From: a virus
Strand: one strand, 5' to 3'
IMG/VR virus record: IMGVR_UViG_3300049595_004364
Span: 1-64,000 of that record
DNA: 64,000 nt
The notes below the pieces were generated by a model. It made no database searches and was not told where the DNA came from. It saw only the letters and a list, made by a program, of their open reading frames with translations. Both the position numbers and the translations under genes were made by a program. Shown in pieces: positions 51,609 through 58,153 of the stretch; position 1 is the stretch's first letter, and each line of letters begins with the position of its first letter.

Positions 51609-53405
51609 TTAAAAAACTACCCATCTGGTAGCACTTGCTATTAGCCCTACTGCCGAGTGTTGATATTGCAAGACAAGACTATTTTCATTATTTATAGTTT
51701 CAACTCCTGTCCCAACTATGTTTATTTGCCCTAGTCCTACATTTTGTATATGAAATATTTTTCCTGTATTTGCAACAATTGTAGGTAGGGTAAGAGTAAT
51801 ATTGTTTGTAGCAAATATAAATTCGTCGGACAAAGTTAAGGTATCATTGGTAGACACATTTCTAGTAGCCCCGGATCCACCACCGCCACCACCTCCACTA
51901 CCCGTAGGGCCTATTGGTCCTTGAATACCCTGTATTCCAGCACCCGTAGCACCTTGAATACCGTCAAAGCCTTGTATACCTTGAATACCCTGACTTCCAG
52001 CGCCCGTAGCGCCTTGAATACCCGTTCCAGTAGCACCCTGTGAGCCAGTAATACCCTGTATACCCTGAGTTCCAGCTCCCGTAGCGCCTTGTATACCTTG
52101 AGCTCCTTGAGAGCCAGTAGAATTAATTAATACTGCAAGGTGAACATTATTAGCAAATCCTGTTGTTCCAACTCCCCCAGAAGAAAGTAAAGTAACAGGA
52201 TATATAATATATGCGTTGGAGGTGTTGGCATTTACAACAGTTGGGTTACCAGTAAGTTGCCAACTTTGAAAATCAGCACTTTCAGTTATAGACTGTATTC
52301 TAAATTGACTACCTGTAACTAGAGCAGCTAAAATAAATTCTATATCAACGTTATCATGGCTAATATGAAATAAATTAATTTCTGTTGCACTAGTTTGAGT
52401 TGCGTTATTCCATAATAGGTGACCAGAAGCAGGTTGGCCACTAGTATCTGTGGCATTAGCTCTATAGGTAAAAACAGAGGTAGATCCTCCTAGTACACCT
52501 TGAATACCCTGTATGCCTTGAGTTCCGGCTCCAGTAGCTCCTTGAGTTCCAGCCCCAGTAGTACCTTGAATACCTTGAGTTCCTGTGCCAGTAATACCTT
52601 GTATACCCTGAGTTCCGGCACCCGTAGCGCCTTGAATACCATTGAAACCTTGAATACCATCAAAGCCTTGAATACCTTGTATTCCAGCACCCGTAGCACC
52701 TTGAATACCATCAAAGCCTTGTATACCTTGAGCACCTTGAATACCATCAAAGCCTTGTATACCTTGAGCACCTTGAATACCATCAAAACCTTGAGTACCT
52801 TGGGTACCCTGAATACCTTGAGTTCCAGCACCGATAGCGCCTTGGGTACCTAAAGCACCTTGAGACCCTGTAATACCCTGTATGCCTTGAGTTCCGGCGC
52901 CAGTAGCACCTTGAGTACCTTGAGTTCCTGTACCAGTAATACCTTGAGTACCTTGAGTCCCAACGCCAGTAGCGCCCTGAGCACCTAAAATACCTTGAGT
53001 ACCTAAAGTACCTTGAGAACCAGTAATACCCTGTATACCCTGAGTACCTAAAGTACCTTGAGAACCAGTAATACCCTGCGTGCCTTGAGAACCAGTAATA
53101 CCCTGTGTGCCTTGTGAGCCAGTGATACCCTGTGTGCCTTGTGAGCCAGTGATACCCTGTGTGCCTTGTGAGCCAGTGATACCCTGTGTGCCTTGTGGAC
53201 CAATAATACCTTGAGCTCCGACACTACCTTGAGTACCTAAAGCACCTTGGGACCCTGTAATACCTTGAGAGCCCATAGTACCCTGAGTACCTTGAGGCCC
53301 TGTAATACCCTGCGGGCCCGCTGGCCCGATAGGACCAGCTGCACCCGGTAATGTAAGCTCTAGCGTTACCGGAGGAGTTACATAAACTTGGACTACATCA
53401 CCCAT
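51609..53405 (-). CDS. Collagen-like fibre protein
   Basis: 598 aa. After a short N-terminal strand region come about 285 residues of G-x-y repeats, mostly GTQGITGSQG and GIQGFDGIQG. A globular beta domain follows at about 315-430 (FTYRANATDTSGQPASGHLLWNN), then a second G-x-y stretch at about 432-500, a Gly run, and a C-terminal beta domain (LTLPTIVANTGKIFHIQNVGLGQINI). Collagen-like phage proteins trimerise into rigid fibres. The Gln/Thr/Ile-rich repeats are recently expanded at DNA level. It is placed upstream of the large repetitive virion protein and is likely part of the same appendage. Confidence 0.88.
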   Translation of the reverse strand: MGDVVQVYVTPPVTLELTLPGAAGPIGPAGPQGITGPQGTQGTMGSQGITGSQGALGTQGSVGAQGIIGPQGTQGITGSQGTQGITGSQGTQGITGSQGTQGITGSQGTQGITGSQGTLGTQGIQGITGSQGTLGTQGILGAQGATGVGTQGTQGITGTGTQGTQGATGAGTQGIQGITGSQGALGTQGAIGAGTQGIQGTQGTQGFDGIQGAQGIQGFDGIQGAQGIQGFDGIQGATGAGIQGIQGFDGIQGFNGIQGATGAGTQGIQGITGTGTQGIQGTTGAGTQGATGAGTQGIQGIQGVLGGSTSVFTYRANATDTSGQPASGHLLWNNATQTSATEINLFHISHDNVDIEFILAALVTGSQFRIQSITESADFQSWQLTGNPTVVNANTSNAYIIYPVTLLSSGGVGTTGFANNVHLAVLINSTGSQGAQGIQGATGAGTQGIQGITGSQGATGTGIQGATGAGSQGIQGIQGFDGIQGATGAGIQGIQGPIGPTGSGGGGGGGSGATRNVSTNDTLTLSDEFIFATNNITLTLPTIVANTGKIFHIQNVGLGQINIVGTGVETINNENSLVLQYQHSAVGLIASATRWVVF

Positions 53406-53757
53406 GAGTTACCCTTGGTGTAAGAGAAATTCTTCCCTCCATAGCTCTTGTTATATCTCCCCCAACTTTAGTGACTAAAATATCAAAAAAATATGTTGTG
53501 GGCTCAATTGCTATTGTATCTGCTGGTAGTAAAGTAAAGCCAAAAATCCAAGTATCTTGTTCTAAAAAAGCTTTACCATTAGCTAACGTACAATCTATAG
53601 CGGGTACAGTTTCTTCAAATTGTTTACGTAACTGGGCTCGAATAGTGGCTCCAGAAAGGTTTATAGGATTATTACTACTGTCTAGATAACGCATCTTAAT
53701 AGGATACGTTACGCCTTGAGGTATGATAAAATCCCTTTTAACTGGTTCGGCAATCAT
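53398..53757 (-). CDS. Virion-module Ig-like protein, 119 aa
   Basis: It starts MIAEPVKRDFIIPQGVTYPIKMRYLDSSNNPINLSGATIRAQLRK. The D-F-x-I-x-Q-G-x-T-Y/F-x-x-x-x-x-x-x-x-x-x-x-P-I-N/D-L-T/S-G pattern is typical of small Ig-like structural proteins (BppU-N/tail-fibre base type). It ends with ITRAMEGRISLTPRVTHG. It is the first gene of the four-gene structural module and overlaps the fibre start by 8 bases. It probably anchors the collagen-like fibre to the particle. Confidence 0.72.
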   Translation of the reverse strand: MIAEPVKRDFIIPQGVTYPIKMRYLDSSNNPINLSGATIRAQLRKQFEETVPAIDCTLANGKAFLEQDTWIFGFTLLPADTIAIEPTTYFFDILVTKVGGDITRAMEGRISLTPRVTHG

Positions 53758-53790
53758 GTTATCTCCAACGACGTATCTTAATACGCAATT

Positions 53791-53818
53791 AAGGCTGAAA
53801 GCTACCGCTTTCAGCCTT
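53791..53818. terminator. Hairpin between tRNAs and structural module
   Basis: An 11-bp perfect stem, AAGGCTGAAAG (53791-53801) and CTTTCAGCCTT (53808-53818), with a 6-base loop. It lies just beyond the tRNA genes on the minus strand and would separate the tRNA transcript from the structural module. The trailing T-run is better on the plus strand (CCTTTT) than on the minus strand (CCTTAATT). Confidence 0.7.
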
Positions 53819-53828
53819 TTAAAAAATG

Positions 53829-53922
53829 TGGTGCCCCCGATAGGATTCGAACCTATGACGCTCTCTAATCTGGAGACGATGCTGGATATAAGCCAGGTGT
53901 TTTACCTCTAAACTACAGGGGC
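53829..53922 (-). tRNA. tRNA with anticodon TAT (Ile-type) and long variable arm
   Basis: A 94-base cloverleaf: acceptor GCCCCTG/CGGGGGC with encoded ACCA, D arm GTTT/AAAC, anticodon loop CTTATAT (anticodon TAT, reading AUA), and T arm ATAGG-TTCGAAT-CCTAT. The region between anticodon stem and T stem is 24 bases and contains a TCTC/GAGA mini-stem flanked by CGTC direct repeats. Long variable arms belong to Leu, Ser and Tyr tRNAs, not Ile. The anticodon stem has one C-C mismatch at its top. CCA is encoded. Confidence 0.82.
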
Positions 53923-53923
53923 T

Positions 53924-54011
53924 TGGCGGTAGAGGTAGGATTCGAACCCACGGTACCGTTAGGTACATCTGTTTTCAAGACAGGAGCCTTAAACCACTCG
54001 GCCACTCTACC
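53924..54011 (-). tRNA. tRNA-Ser(TGA)
   Basis: An 88-base class II tRNA: acceptor GGTAGAG/CTCTACC with encoded GCCA, GGCCGAGTGGTTTAAGGC D region, anticodon loop CTTGAAA (TGA, reading UCA), long variable arm and GTGGGTTCGAATCCTAC T arm. It lies one base from the next tRNA. Its 5' end overlaps the stop codon of the 44-aa gene upstream. UCA codons are frequent in this AT-rich phage. Confidence 0.95.
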
Positions 54012-54141
54012 CTTTTTTCTTTTCCCATATAGAATAGCATATAGCTACTGCCTGGTCTTTTGGTTTACCTTCTTCAATAATGACAGGTATACAGCGAGCT
54101 ACAAACTCTTCCTTAGTTTCCTTTTTTCTAGGTTTAGGCAT
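54007..54141 (-). CDS. Small conserved phage protein, 44 aa
   Basis: The ATG at 54139-54141 overlaps the end of the hydrolase gene by 8 bases. It reads MPKPRKKETKEEFVARCIPV, then EEGKPKDQAVAICYSIWEKK. The EFVxRCIPxxxxEGKPxDQAVAICYSxWE pattern is widespread in short phage proteins and in N-terminal extensions of virion proteins. Its function is unknown. The TAG stop lies within the acceptor stem of tRNA-Ser, so tRNA processing would cut this mRNA at its very end. Confidence 0.8.
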   Translation of the reverse strand: MPKPRKKETKEEFVARCIPVIIEEGKPKDQAVAICYSIWEKKKG

Positions 54142-54523
54142 AAAATATATGGTCCTTAATCTTTTTTACTTTTCGTTTTTTACTAGCCCATCCTGGGCTA
54201 ACGTAGTCGGCGTGGAAGTGTGTTGCTGAAATTCTATCAGAACTCAGTAAGGAATGAAGCGCTACTTCTTTTGCGCGGCGCCATGCTTTTCCTTTTGGTT
54301 TTTCACTTACGTTTCCTACCCAACTAAATTGGTTTTTTTGCTCTACTACACCACAAATAGTATCGGGCCATCTAGGGTCTTCTACCCTATTAAGCGTAAC
54401 ATCAGCTACTGCTAGCTGTCCCTCGATGGGTTGGTTACGAGCCTCATAATACACATTTTGTGCGAGACAATTAAATTCTGTTGGTGCAAAGAGCATAACT
54501 AGGGACAAGATCATGTCCTTCAT
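54134..54523 (-). CDS. SleB-type cell wall hydrolase (endolysin candidate)
   Basis: 129 aa. A short hydrophobic N-terminus (MKDMILSLVMLFAP) is followed by the Hydrolase_2/SleB core: CLAQNVYYEARNQPIEGQLAVADVTLNRV with the catalytic Glu in YYEARNQ, then WPDTICGVVEQKNQFSW. This family cleaves peptidoglycan glycan strands. It is probably the phage endolysin, exported as a signal-anchor type. The spanins lie about 3 kb away. An AGGAGGTAAC ribosome binding site follows a pair of stable hairpins upstream. Confidence 0.85.
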   Translation of the reverse strand: MKDMILSLVMLFAPTEFNCLAQNVYYEARNQPIEGQLAVADVTLNRVEDPRWPDTICGVVEQKNQFSWVGNVSEKPKGKAWRRAKEVALHSLLSSDRISATHFHADYVSPGWASKKRKVKKIKDHIFYA

Positions 54524-54540
54524 GTTACCTCCTTATAAGG

Positions 54541-54560
54541 GGCGAGGGTTTCCCCTCGCC
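54541..54560 (-). terminator. Stable hairpin before hydrolase ribosome binding site
   Basis: An 8-bp stem, GGCGAGGG (54541-54548) and CCCTCGCC (54553-54560), with a 4-base loop, lies a few bases upstream of the AGGAGG of the hydrolase gene. There is no T-run, so it may protect or regulate the mRNA rather than end it. A palindrome CCTTATAAGG follows. Confidence 0.55.
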
Positions 54561-54568
54561 AAATAGTA

Positions 54569-54605
54569 ACCCCCCGGTATTGCGCTATAAGGAAGCGTGG
54601 GGGGT
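54569..54605 (-). terminator. Second hairpin, nested stem
   Basis: ACCCCCC (54569-54575) pairs with GGGGGGT (54599-54605). Inside it CGCT pairs with AGCG. It sits just after the stop of the 113-aa HTH gene. With the neighbouring hairpin it forms a structured leader or a weak terminator between the two genes. Confidence 0.5.
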
Positions 54606-54612
54606 GTTGTTA

Positions 54613-54954
54613 TTAAAATAGTGAAGCAAAATACTGTGCGGCTTTGCCCGTAAGCTTAGAAATAACTTCTTCGTTAACTTCTTTGCCCGCTGCTTCCAGC
54701 TTCTCAATAAGAGAGGCATGAGCAGCTTCTTTGCTAACGCGAGTACCGCTAGCTGCTTTTTTCTCTTTACCAGGGCCAGCTGACTTGGTGATATATACCC
54801 CAGCTTTGCTGAGAATCATACGAACACTGTTTGGGGAAAAGCCTAGCTCTGCTCCTACATCCCCAACAATATCCATTGATGTTTCGGGTGTGGGCTTAGC
54901 TTTGAGATACATTGCTACAGCTTCTGCTTTTAGTTCATCGGTCCAAGTTGCCAT
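54613..54954 (-). CDS. HTH DNA-binding protein, 113 aa
   Basis: The first 55 residues (WTDELKAEAVAMYLKAKPTP, then DIVGDVGAELGFSPNSVRMILSKAGVYI) form a helix-turn-helix like the units of the 41013-41744 protein: a W-T-x-E start, then a recognition helix with SPNSVRMILSKAG. The rest is Ala/Lys/Glu-rich, with a second helical segment (HASLIEKLEAAGKEVNEEVISKLTGK). It is probably a nucleoid-like or regulatory phage protein. A CTTGAC-type promoter directly precedes it. Confidence 0.75.
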   Translation of the reverse strand: MATWTDELKAEAVAMYLKAKPTPETSMDIVGDVGAELGFSPNSVRMILSKAGVYITKSAGPGKEKKAASGTRVSKEAAHASLIEKLEAAGKEVNEEVISKLTGKAAQYFASLF

Positions 54955-54976
54955 TAATAGTCTCCTTTTATAGTGT

Positions 54977-55005
54977 ATAATATCATTAGGTGATCACAAA
55001 GTCAA
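54977..55005 (-). promoter_or_regulatory. Minus-strand promoter, CTTGAC type
   Basis: TTGACT (55000-55005), a 17-base spacer and TATTAT (54977-54982), preceded by AGTTC. It lies in the 60-base gap before the 113-aa HTH gene. Confidence 0.8.
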
Positions 55006-55014
55006 GAACTTTTT

Positions 55015-55662
55015 TTAACTTGTGATCTGTTCGATTGTAATATATTTTTTGAGATGTTCTAAAGAGCCCAGCTCTTCTATTCGCTGATTTGCGTAGAAAC
55101 CAGCTTTACGCCTTCCCTCACTAGGTTGAAATACGTAAATTTGATATATAGGAGTCTTATCTCTAGACAATCCTACATATTTAATAACTTCTGCTGCTGC
55201 GTCATAAAACGCTGACCATACAACATCTCCCGGTTTTACACTAGTTACTATACATTCTTCTGGTAGAAGACTTGGGGTATAGTTATCTTTGCCGCGGGGA
55301 CGGCGAGGCACCCCAAGATTCTCTAGTATCTTATTGATAGCAGAGCTAGGGCGGAAAAGAAGGGCAGCAATCTCAGTTACCTCAGTACCCTGTAGATACC
55401 ACTTGATAATGTTAGATACTTCTGCTGCTTCAAAAGCGGTGCCTTTTTTAGCTTCGTACAGCTTCTTACGACGCGCTACTTTTTCTTCATGCTCTACAAT
55501 GATAGAGTTAAGTCGGGTAGTATTATACGAAATATTTAGAATCTCGCACGCTTCTTTCTTAGTAATAGGCGGCGTAGATTTAAGTAAGGAAATAACTCGG
55601 GTAATAGAAGCTTCATCTAGCTTCTCGTGCTCTTTAGCTTTAACGCCCTTTTTCAAGTTCAA
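55015..55662 (-). CDS. HTH-containing putative regulator, 215 aa
   Basis: The N-terminal half holds two HTH-like segments: ITKKEACEILNISYNTTRLNSII and EVTEIAALLFRPSSAINKILENLGVPRRPRG. The C-terminal half is beta-rich (CIVTSVKPGDVVWSAFYDAAAEVIKYV, then TPIYQIYVFQPSEGRRKAGFYANQRIEELG), with no known domain. The basic GVPRRPRGKDN loop resembles phage DNA-binding linkers. It overlaps the DUF5664-type gene by 23 bases. A regulatory role is inferred; target is unknown. Confidence 0.7.
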   Translation of the reverse strand: MNLKKGVKAKEHEKLDEASITRVISLLKSTPPITKKEACEILNISYNTTRLNSIIVEHEEKVARRKKLYEAKKGTAFEAAEVSNIIKWYLQGTEVTEIAALLFRPSSAINKILENLGVPRRPRGKDNYTPSLLPEECIVTSVKPGDVVWSAFYDAAAEVIKYVGLSRDKTPIYQIYVFQPSEGRRKAGFYANQRIEELGSLEHLKKYITIEQITS

Positions 55663-55927
55663 TCTCCAACAAAAACATTAGGCAGCAAATTGCATGTGCA
55701 TAATGATGCATATCCGTTTCCGGGTCATGTGCCTCACCTAGTTGTACCATGTTGATGTGGCGTCTAGCAGCAGAAAGGTAGCGAGAAAACGGATCATTTA
55801 CATATCTCCAATTATCAGGAGCATACTTTTCTGCCCCAAAGGTGAGTACTTTAGCAACTTCTAGTTCTGCTAGAGGTGGAATAAGTGCAAACATGGGCTT
55901 ACCTTTATCGTACTTCTTACCCTCCAA
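55640..55927 (-). CDS. DUF5664 / dATP-dGTP diphosphohydrolase N-domain-like protein
   Basis: 95 aa: KYDKGKPMFALIPPLAELEVAKVLTFGAEKYAPDNWRYV, then YLSAARRHINMVQLGEAHDPETDMHHYAHAICCLMFLLE. This matches the DUF5664 (dGTP_diPhyd_N) all-alpha family: the KYxxGKPxxxLxPP start, TFGAxKYxxxNW and a helix with H-x-x-H/A-x-x-x-x-x-L. The family is linked to phage dNTP pyrophosphohydrolases. It may trim the purine dNTP pool. No PurZ-like gene is seen in the window, so diaminopurine use is not supported here. Confidence 0.78.
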   Translation of the reverse strand: MEGKKYDKGKPMFALIPPLAELEVAKVLTFGAEKYAPDNWRYVNDPFSRYLSAARRHINMVQLGEAHDPETDMHHYAHAICCLMFLLEIELEKGR

Positions 55928-56147
55928 TACTAAACCCTCCCGACAGATTGATACTACGCCAATCTTGCTTGTCTAGGTCAAACACTGTAATGAGGTGTTC
56001 TGGGCCTGGAACAGACTTACCATAAATGGAAGGAATTACACCCTCTTGAAGGGAGCACCGCATGATACGTTGGCTACCGTCTTTTTTGGTAAAGGTAACA
56101 AGAAGTTCTTTTTGCTTGAGCAGATCTTTTAGTTCTTCAACTGTCAT
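55917..56147 (-). CDS. WYL_2 / Sm-like small protein
   Basis: 76 aa. MTVEELKDLLKQKELLVTFTKKDGSQRIMRCSLQ is followed by HLITVFDLDKQDWRSINLSG. The helix, then V-T-F-T-K-x-D-G-x-x-R-x-M-x-C/T-x-L, then the V-F-D-L-x-x-x-x-W-R-S-x-x motif is typical of phage WYL_2 (Sm-like SH3 barrel) proteins. These are proposed nucleic-acid or ligand sensors. Coupled with the DUF5664-type gene by an 11-base overlap. Confidence 0.8.
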   Translation of the reverse strand: MTVEELKDLLKQKELLVTFTKKDGSQRIMRCSLQEGVIPSIYGKSVPGPEHLITVFDLDKQDWRSINLSGGFSIGG

Positions 56148-56158
56148 TTTCTCTCCAG

Positions 56159-56296
56159 TTATGTTTTCAAACGATTACACTTAGAGCAAACATAAATACG
56201 TTGCACTCTGGTTCCAGCGATAAAAAAGAAATTTGTTTTCCAACTATGGTCTTTCCATTGGCATTTGGGGCGCGTTTCGCCTTTCTTTGTCAACAT
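56159..56296 (-). CDS. Zinc-ribbon-like mini-protein, 45 aa
   Basis: The ATG at 56294-56296 has GGAGG 8 bases upstream. It reads MLTKKGETRPKCQWKDHSWK, then RVQRIYVCSKCNRLKT. A C-x4-H and C-x2-C arrangement (KCQWKDH, VCSKC) could bind one zinc. It is the first gene after a CTTGAC-type promoter. Such mini zinc-ribbons in phages often bind host RNA polymerase or nucleic acids, but the target here is unknown. Confidence 0.75.
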   Translation of the reverse strand: MLTKKGETRPKCQWKDHSWKTNFFFIAGTRVQRIYVCSKCNRLKT

Positions 56297-56316
56297 ATTT
56301 TATCCTCCATGTAGGT

Positions 56317-56345
56317 AATCTACTACACAACTAGCGTGCGGTCAA
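56317..56345 (-). promoter_or_regulatory. Minus-strand promoter, CTTGAC type
   Basis: TTGACC (56340-56345), a 17-base spacer and TAGATT (56317-56322), preceded by GCTC. It is a slightly weaker member of the family and lies upstream of the zinc-ribbon gene. Confidence 0.68.
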
Positions 56346-56348
56346 GAG

Positions 56349-56969
56349 CTATTTTTTAAGTCGTCCTTCATAATTTGCTAGGTTCTCGTTCCACCAGGGG
56401 GGCTTCTCGCGGCTTTTCCAAGATGCGAACGTTGCCTTATCAAGGTGGTAAAAGTTGCGGTAAGACCATATAGGGTCATCTTCATTAACAAGATCTGGCC
56501 TAGCCTCCCTCATCACATTCATTGCTAGTGCAAACTTAGTAAAGCCTACATCAGGTATGGTAGGCAGGGGCATATCGCGCAGGAAGGCGACAGCTCGGTG
56601 CTGCGGCACCCCGTTCGGGTTGCGATATTTACGCTCTGCTTCTAGTGATTCCATGTAGCAGTAAGTCCACGCGTAGTTTTCAAAGCTAGAGCGAACCCAT
56701 ATTGTAGAAGGGTGATTTAGGTGTGTATCATAACCTAAATAGGGAATTGGCCGCTCTTCGAGAGGTGTACCTTTATAAGGGGCACGCAACTTTCGAACAA
56801 CAGCCAACTCTTCTTTATTTAAGAATCTAGGAACAAACCCTATCGCTTGCTCTACCCAGTGACACTGACACAGCATTTCTGCCGCCTCTAATATCATTTT
56901 TACTACATGTTTATCAACGTGATACCTTGCATTTGTGTCGTGATCTTCATCTAGGTAGAAAAGATTCAT
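56349..56969 (-). CDS. Conserved phage protein, 206 aa, unknown function
   Basis: It begins MNLFYLDEDHDTNARYHVDKHVVKMILEAAEMLCQCH. This xFYLDxDxxxxAxxHxDKHVVKMILExAxxL start is characteristic of a family spread through large phages and viruses. It also has LNHPSTIWVRSSFENYAWTYCYM and an end YRNFYHLDKATFASWKSREKPPWW. The conserved His and Asp/Lys near the N-terminus suggest an enzyme, but no function is established to my knowledge. It overlaps the 65-aa gene by one base. Confidence 0.8.
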   Translation of the reverse strand: MNLFYLDEDHDTNARYHVDKHVVKMILEAAEMLCQCHWVEQAIGFVPRFLNKEELAVVRKLRAPYKGTPLEERPIPYLGYDTHLNHPSTIWVRSSFENYAWTYCYMESLEAERKYRNPNGVPQHRAVAFLRDMPLPTIPDVGFTKFALAMNVMREARPDLVNEDDPIWSYRNFYHLDKATFASWKSREKPPWWNENLANYEGRLKK

Positions 56970-57166
56970 TACTCTAGACCATCTGCAATTTCTTCGAGAA
57001 TTTCATAGGCGGTCTCATCGTCGTACTGATCTGCAAGATAGTCGCGAAGGGCAACAAGCAGTGCAATAGCAAAATCTGCTTCTTTATTTTGCATAAGCTC
57101 ATTCACTGCTTCTTTTGCTTGCCCAAGCAAGATGTCATCTTCTAGCATTTCTTCAAATTCGGTCAT
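56969..57166 (-). CDS. Small acidic protein, 65 aa
   Basis: Very acidic helical protein (MTEFEEMLEDDILLGQAKEA, then ADQYDDETAYEILEEIADGL). It overlaps neighbours at both ends (ATGA with 57163). Acidic mini-proteins in phages often act as DNA mimics or inhibitors of host enzymes. That is only a possibility here, as no motif is recognised. Confidence 0.65.
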   Translation of the reverse strand: MTEFEEMLEDDILLGQAKEAVNELMQNKEADFAIALLVALRDYLADQYDDETAYEILEEIADGLE

Positions 57167-57552
57167 TTGTTGTTCTCATAGTTAAATTTAACATAAATGG
57201 ATTCTATGCCATTATCAATAATAAAGGCATCAATACTATCAAAGTATTTTCTAGCAATAGTAATTCGTTGATTACCAATTATTGCTAAATAAGGTTTGCT
57301 AGGGTCGTAAGGAAGTTTATTACTTAGCCCTTGCACTGCTTTTTCATGCTCTTGAATAGTATTCTTACATACTATAACAGGAAACTTCATGCCTGTCAAG
57401 ATAGATTTTTCAAGTTCTTCACTGGGAGACTGAAGTACAGCATCTGCTATATCTGATAGAGGAATAGCAACTGCTTTTAGTTCTTTGATTTGAATTCCTT
57501 CATCAAAGAAATAATAAGTAAGCTCTTGTAACCCAGCATTTAAATTAGACAC
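57163..57552 (-). CDS. ParB-N-like domain protein, 129 aa
   Basis: It starts with GTG at 57552. The central part, VAIPLSDIADAVLQSP, then FPVIVCKN and YLAIIGNQRITIARKYFDSIDAFI, follows the ParB/sulfiredoxin N-domain scheme: an L-x-D-I region, P-V-x-V and a G-N-x-R motif with a following helix. This fold in phages can be a nuclease, CTPase or methyltransferase adaptor. The usual GHRR/DGNHR residues are only partly kept (GNQR). A CTTGAC-type promoter lies inside the gene. Confidence 0.6.
   Translation of the reverse strand: MSNLNAGLQELTYYFFDEGIQIKELKAVAIPLSDIADAVLQSPSEELEKSILTGMKFPVIVCKNTIQEHEKAVQGLSNKLPYDPSKPYLAIIGNQRITIARKYFDSIDAFIIDNGIESIYVKFNYENNK
57371..57399 (-). promoter_or_regulatory. 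Internal minus-strand promoter, CTTGAC type
   Basis: TTGACA (57394-57399), a 17-base spacer and TATAGT (57371-57376), preceded by C, inside the ParB-like gene. It could drive the acidic protein and the 206-aa conserved gene separately. It may also be a chance match, but both boxes and spacing equal the consensus of the other copies. Confidence 0.55.
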
Positions 57553-57555
57553 GAC

Positions 57556-57846
57556 CTACTTCTCCGTTGCTGTGTCTTCAAGGTACTTCCAGCCTTCCTG
57601 CAAGAGTTTAATATAAGTGTCTAGTTCTTGCATATTTGACCTATACTTATCAAAGTTTTCGGCATCTAGTGCAAAGTACTCTTGCTCTGGTAAATATTGC
57701 CAGGTTAGTTCTTCTAGAGCTACTTCTGGTCTTGTTGGCGCATCAACAACATATACGGGAACTTCCACATATTTAGTTGTTGTGCACGCCCCCAAAAATA
57801 CTGGAAGAATTAGTGATGCTGGTAATAAATTCGTTTGTATCTTCAT
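57556..57846 (-). CDS. Outer-membrane spanin lipoprotein (Rz1-like)
   Basis: 96 aa with a signal sequence and lipobox LGAC (C21), then CTTTKYVEVPVYVVDAPTRP. Pro/Val-rich mature part typical of o-spanins, with a C-terminal helix (NMQELDTYIKLLQEGWKYLED). It overlaps the end of the i-spanin gene by 74 bases in another frame, the classic Rz/Rz1 overlapping arrangement. The pair would fuse inner and outer membranes at lysis of a Gram-negative host. Confidence 0.85.
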   Translation of the reverse strand: MKIQTNLLPASLILPVFLGACTTTKYVEVPVYVVDAPTRPEVALEELTWQYLPEQEYFALDAENFDKYRSNMQELDTYIKLLQEGWKYLEDTATEK

Positions 57847-58153
57847 TTGCGGTCTCTACTATCACCTCTGCTGGCGCTGTCTTTACAATCTCTCTGTACC
57901 GTATAACAGGCTTTTCAACAATTTTTATTTGTTCTACTCTACTATTATATTCTTCTAGCTTTTTAGCTTGATCGTCTATAATCTTTTTTTCAAACTTAAT
58001 ACGCGCTTGAAGCTCTTCTATTGTATCAAGCTGCGTGTTTAATAAGGCTTTTTGTGTCGCTATTGTTTCACTAAAGCTATTGCTCTGAGCATAAAAGTAG
58101 TAACACGCTAGCGACAAAGCTGCAAAAGAGCCACTAATTATCCAAATTTTCAT
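57773..58153 (-). CDS. Inner-membrane spanin (Rz-like)
   Basis: 126 aa. An N-terminal membrane segment at residues 3-22 (IWIISGSFAALSLACYYFYA) is followed by a long coiled coil (residues 28-80, ALLNTQLDTIEELQARIKFEKKI) and a Pro-containing C-terminal region. This matches i-spanins, which bridge the periplasm to the o-spanin encoded within and after its 3' end. It overlaps the 85-aa membrane protein gene by 20 bases. Confidence 0.86.
   Translation of the reverse strand: MKIWIISGSFAALSLACYYFYAQSNSFSETIATQKALLNTQLDTIEELQARIKFEKKIIDDQAKKLEEYNSRVEQIKIVEKPVIRYREIVKTAPAEVIVETANEDTNEFITSITNSSSIFGGVHNN

Noticed and set aside
52500-52853. Plus-strand Ser/Thr/Leu-rich open frame opposite the collagen repeats
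   Set aside because: It is a by-product of the repeated G-x-y codons read in antisense; no start signal.
55640-55927. Diaminopurine (Z-genome) system
   Set aside because: Only a DUF5664-type gene and a MazG-like gene are present; no PurZ or HD-type dATPase seen, and the polymerase has ordinary family A motifs.
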